Assembly: GCF_013415105.1 (NCBI RefSeq)
Contig: NZ_JACCDF010000014.1
Span: 1 to 64,000, forward strand
Length of the DNA: 64,000 bases
Source: Vreelandella salicampi
GTDB taxonomy: Bacteria > Pseudomonadota > Gammaproteobacteria > Pseudomonadales > Halomonadaceae
Direction: 5' to 3'
Shown here: positions 52,985-61,567 of the stretch, in pieces
Layout of the letters: each line of letters opens with the position of its first letter
Position numbering within the stretch: the first letter of the stretch is position 1
The notes under the pieces: model-generated
Told to the model about the DNA's origin: nothing
What the model saw: the letters and a program-made list of their open reading frames with translations, nothing else
Databases searched by the model: none
Position numbers and translations under genes: made by a program

Positions 52985-54295
52985 ATGAGTGAGACAACCC
53001 GCGGCAGGCCCCGGCCCCGCTTGACCAATCTCCGCTTGGGCGAGATCACGATGGCGATGGGTGTGGCCATGATCGCCGGCTTGGGCGTGGGACTAGCGGC
53101 ATTGGCCGTGGATATTACTTGGCTGTGGCCTCCGCCGGTGGACCTCGGCACCGTTGTTGACGCGCGGGTCCTGCTAGGGGCGGTAACCAGTGGTCTGATC
53201 ACGGTCGCGGTGTTCGGTCTGTGGATGCGCACCGTCGTGGTGGGTCTCATGGCCGCGCACTTTTCGCCCCGGACGCTGTTGATCTTTCTGGACGACCGTT
53301 TTCAGCGCAATCTACTCGCCTCCATGTCGGCGGGTGTTGTGGCCGTGCTCGCCATCCTGTTGAGGATGCCTACCGAGGAACAGGCACCCGCTCCCCTGGT
53401 CAGTACGGTGCTGGTAGTGGTGATTGCGCTCGCCGCGATGGCGGGGGTACTGCTCGCGATTCAGCACGCAACGCGAAGCCTGTCGCTCCCGGAGCTGATC
53501 AGCCGGCTTGCAGAAGATGCCCTCCAAGTGCTTGATCGCCACCCCGAGGTACGGGTCGAACTCACCGAGGTGCCGCCACCGCTAACAACACCGCGGACGG
53601 TCCTCGCCACAGGGACTGGCTGGATTACCCGCATCGACACCGACCGGATGCGCAAGGCGCTGCCGCCCGGCGGGGTTGTTCATCTACGCTGCCGAATTGG
53701 CGAGTTTGTTACCTCCCGCCGCCCTGTCGCGATCATTTCCTCCTTAGGGGCCGATGGAGACGCCGACTTTCAAGCCGTGGCAAAAGCGTTCAACATCGCC
53801 CGTACCCGCAGTCCTGATATGGACCTCGCGTTCGCCGTGAGCCAGCTGGTGGATGTCGGCACGTTCGCGCTGCAGGCACGCGCGGACACCTCAACGGCCC
53901 ATGAGGTCATGGTCCATCTCGAAGCCGTGCTTGAGGAAATCATCATCCAGGGGCTGCCGCGGCTGCACGACAAGGACAAAGATGGCCGCTGTGTCTACGA
54001 CGAGGTCGGCTGGGATGTCGCCGATCTGGTGCAGCTGTGCATGGAGCGACTGCGGGAACAGGCCTCACAGGACCCAGAAGCGGCCCGGCACCTGATGCAT
54101 ACGCTACATCGAATCCGAGAGGTCGCCGTGGAACGTGAAGCGTCCGCGGTCGTCGCTGAAGTCGAGAGTCAGGTGGAGATGATTCTGGCGCTGGCGGAGG
54201 CCAACGGGATGCTGGCTCAAGACCGCCGGCGGCTTGAGCGCGAAGCCGAGCTCATCGTCAACGGTGACGCTAACGGACACATACGTCATACATGA
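52985..54295 (+). CDS. DUF2254-like membrane protein (copy B, divergent paralogue)
   Basis: 436 residues. Four TM segments in the first ~165 residues (AMGVAMIAGLGVGLAALAV and later) and a cytoplasmic domain that follows DUF2254 in order: GWITRIDTDRMRKAL, RIGEFVTSRRPVAI, RTRSPDMDLAFAVSQLVDV, then ALQARADTSTAHE where copy A has ALSPGINDPGTA. The signature GINDP is thus lost, so it is a diverged member. AGGAGG lies 7 bases before the ATG. Divergent from katE; a 45-codon frame follows closely. Confidence 0.8.
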   Translation: MSETTRGRPRPRLTNLRLGEITMAMGVAMIAGLGVGLAALAVDITWLWPPPVDLGTVVDARVLLGAVTSGLITVAVFGLWMRTVVVGLMAAHFSPRTLLIFLDDRFQRNLLASMSAGVVAVLAILLRMPTEEQAPAPLVSTVLVVVIALAAMAGVLLAIQHATRSLSLPELISRLAEDALQVLDRHPEVRVELTEVPPPLTTPRTVLATGTGWITRIDTDRMRKALPPGGVVHLRCRIGEFVTSRRPVAIISSLGADGDADFQAVAKAFNIARTRSPDMDLAFAVSQLVDVGTFALQARADTSTAHEVMVHLEAVLEEIIIQGLPRLHDKDKDGRCVYDEVGWDVADLVQLCMERLREQASQDPEAARHLMHTLHRIREVAVEREASAVVAEVESQVEMILALAEANGMLAQDRRRLEREAELIVNGDANGHIRHT

Positions 54296-54312
54296 AGGTT
54301 GAGGAGTCGCCG

Positions 54313-54450
54313 ATGGATTTAAATCGAACGCCGCACACATCCATTGACCGAGCTGTTTGCCTCTTCACGGCTGGGATGTCATTGACGATATCATTGACTC
54401 AGTATCGCGAAACCATGCTCGAGCTTATCGACAACCATCCAATCCGCTAA
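54313..54450 (+). CDS. Small protein of unknown function (45 residues)
   Basis: An open frame from ATG 54313 with GAGGAG 6 bases upstream, 17 bases after the DUF2254-B stop: MDLNRTPHTS...LIDNHPIR. It has one hydrophobic stretch (AVCLFTAGMSLTISL). No family is recognised. Good ribosome site and tight spacing support it; the lack of known relatives keeps confidence modest. Confidence 0.4.
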   Translation: MDLNRTPHTSIDRAVCLFTAGMSLTISLTQYRETMLELIDNHPIR

Positions 54451-54469
54451 AACATAGAACTTCGCATAC

Positions 54470-54483
54470 GTTAGATAACGCAC
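54470..54483. promoter_or_regulatory. Weak palindromic operator candidate (csbD)
   Basis: GTTAGATAACGCAC differs from the consensus at one base (A for C at position 4). It is 119 bases upstream of csbD, like the distance in other members. Confidence 0.35.
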
Positions 54484-54602
54484 AGACCAGAGCTTGAGCT
54501 TCAACTAGCTTGTAAACATCACCCTGCCTTTGCATGAGTTCATGCTATGAGTCCACCGCAATAGGCAGAACCCAAGCGAAATCATTACCTGGAGATCAAC
54601 GT

Positions 54603-54791
54603 ATGAATAAGGATCAAGTCGAAAGCCGTGCCAACGAGGCGAAGGGAAAGGCTAAGGAAGTAGCCGGCAAGGCGACCGGTGATAAAAGTACGGAATACAA
54701 GGGTAAAGCCGAGAAACATGGCGGCAAAGCTGGCGCCGTATTAAGCGACGTCAATGGCGATCCCAAGGATAGCAAGGAGGAAAAGCAATAG
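54603..54791 (+). CDS. csbD: CsbD-family stress protein
   Basis: 62 residues, highly charged and Lys/Gly-rich, with the CsbD pattern NKDQVESRANEAKGKAKEVAGKATGD in two repeat-like halves. CsbD-like proteins are general-stress induced, small and intrinsically flexible; the molecular role is unknown. GGAGA lies 7 bases before the ATG at 54603. The next gene has its own promoter region. Confidence 0.92.
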   Translation: MNKDQVESRANEAKGKAKEVAGKATGDKSTEYKGKAEKHGGKAGAVLSDVNGDPKDSKEEKQ

Positions 54792-54870
54792 GATTGAACT
54801 CAATGTTTCAATCGCAGAGGGTAAGCCGTTAACTGGCGAAAGCGCCTTGTGTGGTTGCCCTAATGTCACT

Positions 54871-54884
54871 GTGCGGTATCGCAC
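54871..54884. promoter_or_regulatory. Palindromic operator, GTKCG-NYAN-CGMAC type (YeaQ-type gene)
   Basis: GTGCGGTATCGCAC, full match, 77 bases before the ATG at 54962. Confidence 0.6.
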
Positions 54885-54961
54885 GGTGACCATTAAACAA
54901 TTGCCCTACACTTCATGTGTTGACGCCAAGCGTGCGTCAAACCTATCTAGAGGCAGACATT

Positions 54962-55228
54962 ATGGGCATTATCATATGGCTTATCATGGGTGGCTTGGTC
55001 GGCTGGATCGCCAGTAAGATCATGGGCACCAGTGGCCAGCAAGGCATCATTCTCAACGTTGTAGTCGGCATTGTCGGCGCACTGATTGGCGGATTCCTGA
55101 TCGGGCCGATACTCGGCGCGGGCTCCATCAACGAGGGCATCTCCGTCATGAGCTTCATCGTGTCACTGATCGGCGCGATAATATTGCTCGCCATCCTAAG
55201 CTTCTTCCAACGCAAATCTTCACACTGA
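54962..55228 (+). CDS. GlsB/YeaQ/YmgE-family (transglycosylase-associated) membrane protein
   Basis: 88 residues with three hydrophobic helices (IIIWLIMGGLVGWIASKIMG, IILNVVVGIVGALIGGFLIGP, SFIVSLIGAIILLAILSFF). GLVGWIASKIMG and the glycine zipper GIVGALIGGFL define the family. These stress-induced proteins sit in the inner membrane; the function is unsettled. The ATG at 54962 follows GAGG. A stem-loop follows at 55255-55281. Confidence 0.92.
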   Translation: MGIIIWLIMGGLVGWIASKIMGTSGQQGIILNVVVGIVGALIGGFLIGPILGAGSINEGISVMSFIVSLIGAIILLAILSFFQRKSSH

Positions 55229-55254
55229 ACTCTTCGCACTGAACCATATCCCGC

Positions 55255-55281
55255 CCGCCACGCAGTAAAAATGCGTGGCGG
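55255..55281 (+). terminator. Stem-loop between convergent genes
   Basis: Perfect 10-base stem CCGCCACGCA / TGCGTGGCGG with a 7-base A-rich loop. It lacks a T run but lies between the convergent YeaQ-type and DUF305 genes, where a terminator is expected. Confidence 0.6.
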
Positions 55282-55317
55282 CCTGTTGCGTGGTAAAGCT
55301 CAATCATTGCACTGCTT

Positions 55318-55875
55318 TCATTGCACTACCTTTTCGATCTTGCGTTCCATTTCAGGCGTTATCTTGGTGGAACGAGGAGGAAGATTTTCCTCACCCTGTT
55401 CTCCATTTTGTGCAATATCATTTAGGAGCAGTTTCATTTCAGCTATTTCGCGGACCTGAGCTGCAATGATCTGATCCGCAAGCTCGCGAACGCGTGGATC
55501 GCTGATGGACGCCCTTCGTGAGTTGTTGATGGCAATCGAGTGGTGGGGAATCATAGACTTCATGAAATTGACATCCCCGATTAGCACCTGAGATCTATTC
55601 ACGAACAGCAAAATCACGGCGAACAATAAGGCCAAAACAAGCACCGCGATCTTGGTTCCCATCCCTTTGTACATAGACCACATAAAGGCCAGCATCACGA
55701 CAGTCATGACGCACCCCATCACCAATGAAGCGGTCAGACGGTTTAAGCTGAGCATTGCGTGATCGAATGAATAGACAAGCTGATACATCAAGAAAAACAT
55801 AATGAAAGTCGATGTCGCGATCATCGCCGCAAATCGGCCCCAGCCCATTCCCATCATCTGCTTTTGTTGTTCCAT
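55318..55875 (-). CDS. DUF305 membrane protein
   Basis: 185 residues. Three TM helices ([52 protein letters not shown]) precede a DUF305 domain with the conserved [17 protein letters not shown] and [11 protein letters not shown]. The paired His suggest metal binding (copper or similar in relatives). The N-terminus is Met/Gly/Gln-rich. AAGGAG lies 9 bases before the ATG. Stands alone; the 554 bases upstream (55876-56429) carry a strong hairpin and one palindrome but no gene I can support. Confidence 0.88.
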   Translation of the reverse strand: MEQQKQMMGMGWGRFAAMIATSTFIMFFLMYQLVYSFDHAMLSLNRLTASLVMGCVMTVVMLAFMWSMYKGMGTKIAVLVLALLFAVILLFVNRSQVLIGDVNFMKSMIPHHSIAINNSRRASISDPRVRELADQIIAAQVREIAEMKLLLNDIAQNGEQGEENLPPRSTKITPEMERKIEKVVQ

Positions 55876-56088
55876 TGTTGGTTCTCCTTCGTTTATATAG
55901 TTTGATTCCTGTGTTAAAAGACAAAGAGAATCTAATGTGCGTCGCTTGTTGATTTTCTTTTAAAATGATTAAAAGAAAATCCGTCTTGCTTCTCTATTGT
56001 GGTCAGCGACCTTTTCTATGAATTTAATTAATCTCACTATCCCCAGTTAAACAACTTCATCATTATTTATAACAACATTTCCCGGAGT

Positions 56089-56112
56089 GCTCTGTGCGCC
56101 GGGGCACAGAGC
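56089..56112. promoter_or_regulatory. Strong hairpin in the DUF305/PRC-barrel intergenic region
   Basis: GCTCTGTGC-GCCGGG-GCACAGAGC, a perfect 9-base stem with a 6-base loop. It is not followed by a T run, so it may be a protein-binding dyad or an RNA element in a long leader. It contains a half-match to the recurrent operator (GTGCG) but the right half differs. Confidence 0.4.
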
Positions 56113-56253
56113 AAAAATGAGATGGTTTAAGTAGGGAAATAAATATGAACCACCCTGCTGTCCAGGCCACAGTGACTAACAATCAGGTAGCTGTGGGGGG
56201 TGACACAGTTCAATGGGTTTATCGTTCGACCAGGAAGCAGCAAGCCACGTCAT

Positions 56254-56267
56254 GTGCGACAACGCAC
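56254..56267. promoter_or_regulatory. Palindromic operator, GTKCG-NYAN-CGMAC type (PRC-barrel gene 56430)
   Basis: GTGCGACAACGCAC, full match, 163 bases upstream of the PRC-barrel ATG at 56430. Confidence 0.55.
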
Positions 56268-56429
56268 AGATGCGAAGGCAATGAGTGCATATGCTCAATG
56301 TGGGTGAGGCGAAGGAACCGCCTATACACGAAGTTGCACCATGTGCCGCACGGACTGCGATGCCATCATCTCACTAGATATTTCGCAATATCCTGATACA
56401 GGAAAATGCGCAAGGAGAGAGGAAACTAT

Positions 56430-57176
56430 ATGAGACTTTCACAATCCGCTTCTATTTTAGCCCTAGCAATTGCCTCTGCCACGGTAGCGACACAAGCTCA
56501 AGCCGAAGAAAATAAAGGTAAAGGTAATGTAACTGCTATTAGCGAATGGAATTATGACACCCTCTATGAAGAAGGTGGCATGACCGCTGAAAGCTTGATG
56601 GATACAGAAGTTTTCGGTGCCGATGATGAAGAAATTGGTAGCGTCGAGAATATACTTCTGAATGATAAGAACGAAATCGTTGCCGTTATCGCCCAGGTTG
56701 GTGGTTTATGGGACATTGGTGATACGCACGTTCTAGTCCCATGGGAAGAGGTTGACGTTAACGAGGACGGTGTTTCGATTCCCGTTCATGAAGACAATGC
56801 CGATGACTATGGTCTATTTGACGAAGAGTATGTGACGAAAACAGACCTTTCCTACATATCCCAAATAGACGATGACGCCAACACCGGTACGAGAATCTGG
56901 AAACTTACCGACCTATTGGATGACTACGCAAGTGTCGGAGAAGGTAACGGCTATGGCTACGTAGATAACGTACTGTTTAAAGAAGATGGGGAAATCCAGG
57001 CAGTCGTAATTGAAGCCGACAGCTCATACGGTGGCGAACCCTATGCCTACCCTTTCCATGGGTTCGATACGGGTTGGGATCCTAGCTACAGCACGTACAC
57101 GCTTCCCTATGATGAGGCAGATCTGGACGATGCAACTGCCTTTGACTACGACGAGTACGATGGCTTGTGGGATTAA
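56430..57176 (+). CDS. Periplasmic protein with two PRC-barrel domains
   Basis: 248 residues. Signal peptide ASILALAIASATVATQAQA, then PRC domain 1 (about 50-125: TAESLMDTEVFGADDEEIGSV) and domain 2 (about 155-215: RIWKLTDLLDDYASVGEGNG). Very acidic overall, ending in repeated Asp/Tyr (YDEADLDDATAFDYDEYDG), typical of a halophile's exported protein. GGAGAGAGG precedes the ATG at 56430; an earlier ATG at 56406 lies before that site. Partner unknown. A 12-base-stem hairpin follows. Confidence 0.88.
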   Translation: MRLSQSASILALAIASATVATQAQAEENKGKGNVTAISEWNYDTLYEEGGMTAESLMDTEVFGADDEEIGSVENILLNDKNEIVAVIAQVGGLWDIGDTHVLVPWEEVDVNEDGVSIPVHEDNADDYGLFDEEYVTKTDLSYISQIDDDANTGTRIWKLTDLLDDYASVGEGNGYGYVDNVLFKEDGEIQAVVIEADSSYGGEPYAYPFHGFDTGWDPSYSTYTLPYDEADLDDATAFDYDEYDGLWD

Positions 57177-57229
57177 ATGGCTAAGCTTGAGTGCATAAGG
57201 TAACCGAGCGCAACTCACTTAGTGTTCTG

Positions 57230-57256
57230 GTAAGGGGAGACACGGTCTCCCCTTAC
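57230..57256 (+). terminator. Stem-loop after the PRC-barrel gene
   Basis: GTAAGGGGAGAC-ACG-GTCTCCCCTTAC, a perfect 12-base stem with a 3-base loop. No clear T run follows, so termination may be partial, allowing read-through to the next PRC gene. Confidence 0.65.
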
Positions 57257-57332
57257 GGGTATTAGGAATGAGACAAACTCGGCCAGCCATACCTCAAACA
57301 TTTTAAAATCTTGAGTGTTGGAGAAAACCGTT

Positions 57333-57965
57333 ATGACATGCCTAAACCGCTTAATCCCGCTCTGTGCTGCTCTGCCCTTCACAGCAATGGCAGCGCCTGA
57401 AAATCTGAGTGACTGGCAGAATCAACGCAGCGACTCCGCATCGAATTGGACGATAACCCAATTGTTGGGGGATGACGTAATTGCAGGCGAGAACACTGAG
57501 GTCGGCGAAGTCACCGACGTGATACTCGACGATCAAGGCAATCTTCAGTCGCTGGTGATCTACTCCAACGGCAACGCGGTGGAACGCGGTTTCCGTACCG
57601 TCGAGTGGCCGGTTAAGCTCTTCGAGCCTAGCGATGTCCTGCTGTCCATTGGACACCAGCCTTCGGCATTTGGTGATCAGCAGGTCACGCTTTCGTCGGT
57701 GGAGCTTTTCGGCCAAAACCAACTCAGTGCCAGAGCCATGCTTGGTATGGGCGTACATGTGGAAGGTTCACCCTATGCCGAGATTGAGGACTTGATCTTG
57801 AATGATCAGGGGCAGGTCACTAGCGCGGTCATCGACCCGGATGGCATGGAAACCGACAACTACTGGATACCCACCGATTTCGGCTGGATCAACGAGGATT
57901 GGGTAATGACCATGCCCTACTCGCAGAGTGATATCGAGCAGTCGGGTTCGGATTGGGAAAATTAA
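57333..57965 (+). CDS. Periplasmic protein with two PRC-barrel domains
   Basis: 210 residues. Signal peptide LIPLCAALPFTAMA, PRC domain 1 (about 35-105, WTITQLLGDDVIAGENTEVGEV) and domain 2 (about 130-195, ARAMLGMGVHVEGSPYAEIEDL). Paralogue of the gene at 56430, with which it may share transcription. GGAGA precedes the ATG at 57333. A good terminator follows. Function unknown; probably structural or adhesive in the envelope. Confidence 0.88.
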   Translation: MTCLNRLIPLCAALPFTAMAAPENLSDWQNQRSDSASNWTITQLLGDDVIAGENTEVGEVTDVILDDQGNLQSLVIYSNGNAVERGFRTVEWPVKLFEPSDVLLSIGHQPSAFGDQQVTLSSVELFGQNQLSARAMLGMGVHVEGSPYAEIEDLILNDQGQVTSAVIDPDGMETDNYWIPTDFGWINEDWVMTMPYSQSDIEQSGSDWEN

Positions 57966-58017
57966 TATCCGCAGCAGAGCAAATAAATACATCTCAATAA
58001 GTTACTAAATAGACGCT

Positions 58018-58065
58018 GCATGAATTCCCGCCCTAGCTGCCAAGTAGCCGTGTCGGGATTCATGC
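58018..58065 (+). terminator. Terminator after the second PRC-barrel gene
   Basis: Arms GCATGAATTCCCG and CGGGATTCATGC pair over 12 bases with a one-base bulge; the loop holds a smaller hairpin. A GTTTTT run follows at 58069-58074. The rest of 57966-58273 shows no gene. Confidence 0.7.
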
Positions 58066-58273
58066 CGCGTTTTTGGCTGGAAATTCCGGTACCGCCTATC
58101 AGGTGCCAGCGCATTGAAAGCCAAGCCCGACAAATTTTCTATTCATAGAAAGCTTATATTTTCTTTGCTTATGTACTACACCGTACTGATTGGACACATA
58201 CGGCAGTGATACTGTGCTAAGTGTTCCGCGAATAATAATTTAGCAAGCCTGGTATCCTCGGCAGGTACGGTCT

Positions 58274-60559
58274 ATGAACGATGATTTCCTTCTACTGGAA
58301 GCCCAAAAAGGCATTCACCAGCGAATCGCACGGCGCGCACCCTTACCTGAAACGCTGGACGGCATTGCTCAATGGATAGAGCAGTTGCTGCCCGATGCCA
58401 TCGTGGCATTCATGGTTTACGACGCGAAAGAAAACACCCTGCGCCTACTCCCCAGTCCGCATTTTTCCGCTAACTACCATGAAAGCTTGCAGCGGGTTGA
58501 GGTCGCGCCTGATGTGGCGTCCTTCGGCACCGCAGCGCATGACCGCAACTTGGTGGTTACGGAGGATATCGCCTCTGACTCCCGCTGGAACCTTTTCCGC
58601 GACGCTGCCCTGTCTGAGGGGCTTCACGCCTGCTGGTCCAGCCCTGTGATCGCGCCCGAAGGTGAGTTGCTGGGTACCTTTAGCACCTACTACCGTACCC
58701 CTAAAGTGCCCACTGCCCATCATCAGCAACGGCTGCGCTATGCCGCCGCGCTGATCTCACTAGCGCTGGTGAGTGACAGAGATACCCAGCGCCATCGAAA
58801 ACTCGCTGAACAGTACCGATCACTTCTGAATGGGAACTGCCGCGATGCCACCGAGCGAAAGCGCCAGAACGATACGCTGAGGCTGCTCAGCCGCGGGATC
58901 GAAGCCAGCCCCAACGGCGTGGTAATGGCCGATGCCCTCGAACCCGATATGCCCATTGTGTTCGCCAACCCGGCCTTTTTGACCATGACCGGTTATTCAC
59001 ACGATGAGGTGATAGGCAGTAACTGCCGTTTCCTACAAGGGCCGGAAACCGACGCCTCAGCGATTGAACAGATTCGCGCCGGCATCTTCGAGCAGTGCGG
59101 TGTCAGCGTCACTTTGCTCAATTATTGTAAGGATGGCTCCACGTTCTGGAATCAGCTGGATGTCAGACCGGTCTTCGACGACAACTATGTGTGCAGCCAC
59201 TTTATCGGCATTCAGCAGGACATCACCGAGCAAAAAATGCAGGAAGCGCGCATCGCCTACCAAGCGACGCATGATTTGCTGACGGGGCTATATAACCTAA
59301 CGGCCTTTACGAATCTGCTCGAAGACACCTTTCAGCGTAGCCAACAAGAATCATTGCTAATGGCGATGATGTACCTCGATCTGGATGGCTTCAAAGCTAT
59401 CAACGATGGGCTTGGACACCATATCGGCAACCAGGTGCTAGACACCGTGTCCAAGCGTCTGGTAACACTGCTGAACCCGGTTGACGTGTTAGCACGCCTG
59501 GGTGGGGATGAGTTCGGCATACTTCTGACTCACTATGGCAACCGCAATAATGTGATCCAGTTGGCCGAGCGCATCCTTGATACCTTGTCACAACCCATCG
59601 AAGTGGACGATCAACTCCTCAAGGTCAGCGCCAGCATCGGCATCGCTTGCAATTGCCTGCCGCTGGAGCAGTCCCACGAAATCGTCCAGCATGCTGATCT
59701 GGCCGTGGAAGAGGCCAAGCGCCAGGGGCGCAACACATGGCAGTGGTATCGCGGGCGCCAGGCAGAGAAATCTCGGCACAATGTACTAATGCGCCATGAC
59801 CTGCACACGGCGATACGCGAAGACCAGTTCGAGATGCACTATCAGCCCCTGATCGATGCCCAAAGCGGCTGTATATGCAGCGTCGAGGCGCTGGTACGCT
59901 GGCGCCATCCTACCCGTGGAATGATATCGCCGGGCGAATTCATCCCGCTGGCCGAGCAGACGGGGCAGATCATTCCGTTAGGGAATTGGATTCTAAATCA
60001 GGCCTGCCGCGATCTCGCCGAGCTAAGAGCCAACACAGGCCGGGAACTGCCGGTGGCGGTGAATATTTCATCGCTGCAGTTCTACCGCGATGGTTTTCTT
60101 GATGAGGTCAAAGACGTTTTGGCACGCTCAGGCCTGCCGCCGGAACTCTTGGAACTGGAAATTACCGAGAGTGTCCTACTGGACGGCGCCAAAAAGGTGA
60201 TTGAGCTGATGGAGACGCTCAAGGAAATGGGGGTGCGGGTTGCGCTTGACGACTTCGGTACAGGTTTTTCAAGCCTCAGCTATCTGTGTGACCTACCCGC
60301 GCACAAGCTCAAACTCGACCGCAGCTTTGTGCAGAAGGCTCAGCATGACCATCGCACTGCCGCTATCGTGCAGGGTGTGATCACCATGGCACACCATATG
60401 GAGATGATCGTGGTCGCCGAAGGTGTCGAGACCCGAGAAGAGCAGCAGGGCATGATCTTTCGCCAATGTGATGTACTGCAAGGCTTTCTGTTCTCACGGC
60501 CACTGCCCTTGAATGACCTTATCACCTTACCGGAATACCTTATCGCCGATGTCTCATAA
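58274..60559 (+). CDS. GAF-LOV-GGDEF-EAL blue-light-sensing c-di-GMP enzyme
   Basis: 761 residues. GAF domain (about 15-170), LOV domain (about 210-325), GGDEF (about 330-490), EAL (about 505-755). The LOV signature is complete: GSNCRFLQG with the flavin-adduct Cys251, NYCKDGSTFWN, and GIQQDIT with the Gln. GGDEF has an intact LGGDEF, and EAL begins VEALVRWRHP with LDDFGTGFSSLSYL, so both cyclase and phosphodiesterase could be active. Blue light through FMN would set the balance of c-di-GMP. Only a weak ribosome site is seen. The next GGDEF gene overlaps its last 11 bases. Confidence 0.92.
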   Translation: MNDDFLLLEAQKGIHQRIARRAPLPETLDGIAQWIEQLLPDAIVAFMVYDAKENTLRLLPSPHFSANYHESLQRVEVAPDVASFGTAAHDRNLVVTEDIASDSRWNLFRDAALSEGLHACWSSPVIAPEGELLGTFSTYYRTPKVPTAHHQQRLRYAAALISLALVSDRDTQRHRKLAEQYRSLLNGNCRDATERKRQNDTLRLLSRGIEASPNGVVMADALEPDMPIVFANPAFLTMTGYSHDEVIGSNCRFLQGPETDASAIEQIRAGIFEQCGVSVTLLNYCKDGSTFWNQLDVRPVFDDNYVCSHFIGIQQDITEQKMQEARIAYQATHDLLTGLYNLTAFTNLLEDTFQRSQQESLLMAMMYLDLDGFKAINDGLGHHIGNQVLDTVSKRLVTLLNPVDVLARLGGDEFGILLTHYGNRNNVIQLAERILDTLSQPIEVDDQLLKVSASIGIACNCLPLEQSHEIVQHADLAVEEAKRQGRNTWQWYRGRQAEKSRHNVLMRHDLHTAIREDQFEMHYQPLIDAQSGCICSVEALVRWRHPTRGMISPGEFIPLAEQTGQIIPLGNWILNQACRDLAELRANTGRELPVAVNISSLQFYRDGFLDEVKDVLARSGLPPELLELEITESVLLDGAKKVIELMETLKEMGVRVALDDFGTGFSSLSYLCDLPAHKLKLDRSFVQKAQHDHRTAAIVQGVITMAHHMEMIVVAEGVETREEQQGMIFRQCDVLQGFLFSRPLPLNDLITLPEYLIADVS

Positions 60560-61562
60560 TACTGACCACTGCTCGGACGAGTACGAAACGCGACGCTTAC
60601 AGGCGCTGTCCGACTACGATATCCTCGACACGCCAGAGGACCCTGCGTTTGATGAGATCGTCGAATTGCTCTCGCTCATCTGCGAGACGCCCATCGCCGT
60701 CATCAACTTTATTGATCGTGATCGCCAGTGGTTCAAGTCGGTGAAGGGGCTCAATGTTTGCGAAACCCCGCTAGATGTCTCAATCTGCGCGCATGCCCTC
60801 TTGAAGCCGGGGTTGTTCGTTATACCTGACACCACCCAAGACTCGCGTTTCGCCAACAACCCTCTGGTGACCCACGACCCCCACCTGCGTTTTTATGCTG
60901 GCGCCCTACTGCAAAGCCGAGATGGCTATCCGCTGGGAACACTATGTGTACTCGACTATCACCCGCGTGAGCTGAGCGAGCGCCAACGCTTCGCGCTCCA
61001 GGCCCTCGCCAATCAGGTGATGGCGCACATGGAACTGATACAGGCACATCGCAAACAGACCAAGCTTGCCACCACCGACCAGCTAACCGGGCTACTCAAC
61101 CGTCGCGCGTTTGAACAGCGCCTTGACCAAGAGGTCGCACTGATCAAGCGTGGAGGCGATCCCACCGCCTTGATGCTAATCGACCTAGATGGCTTCAAAA
61201 CAGTCAACGATACCCTGGGCCACCACGCCGGGGATCAGGTTATCGAGCGTTTCACCGAGTTATGTCGTGAGACATTTCGCCAAGCCGATGTGATTGCCCG
61301 CTGGGGCGGAGATGAGTTTATGGTCATGCTGCCCAAAACCAACATGGCGGAAGCACAGCGTGCCGCCGAACGGCTTCACCAGCGCTTAGCCACGACACCA
61401 ATGCTGAAAAACAGCTCCCCTGCATTTTACAGCACAGCCAGCATCGGCGTGTGCTCCCTGACAAGCGCCAGCAACATGGATGAGTGCTTGCAGAGAAGCG
61501 ACAAGCTTCTCTATCAAGCCAAGGCTCAAGGCCGCAACCGTACGGTCTGTGAGGCGCAATAA
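60549..61562 (+). CDS. GAF-GGDEF diguanylate cyclase
   Basis: 337 residues. GAF domain (about 12-160: ALSDYDILDTPEDPAFDEIV, RDRQWFKSVKGLNV), then GGDEF with TTDQLTGLLNRR, LIDLDGFKTVND and WGGDEFMVML. It has no TM helix. The GAF domain closely matches that of the histidine kinase at 41597-43171, so the two probably sense related signals. The ATG at 60549 lies within the end of the LOV gene (11-base overlap), so translation is coupled. It ends 5 bases from the convergent gene. Confidence 0.9.
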   Translation: MSHNTDHCSDEYETRRLQALSDYDILDTPEDPAFDEIVELLSLICETPIAVINFIDRDRQWFKSVKGLNVCETPLDVSICAHALLKPGLFVIPDTTQDSRFANNPLVTHDPHLRFYAGALLQSRDGYPLGTLCVLDYHPRELSERQRFALQALANQVMAHMELIQAHRKQTKLATTDQLTGLLNRRAFEQRLDQEVALIKRGGDPTALMLIDLDGFKTVNDTLGHHAGDQVIERFTELCRETFRQADVIARWGGDEFMVMLPKTNMAEAQRAAERLHQRLATTPMLKNSSPAFYSTASIGVCSLTSASNMDECLQRSDKLLYQAKAQGRNRTVCEAQ

Positions 61563-61567
61563 ATGCC

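Noticed and set aside
56145..56396. An 83-codon plus-strand frame in the DUF305/PRC intergenic region
   Set aside because: No ribosome site or recognisable motif, Cys/His/Arg-rich random composition, and it contains the palindrome at 56254 in its middle.
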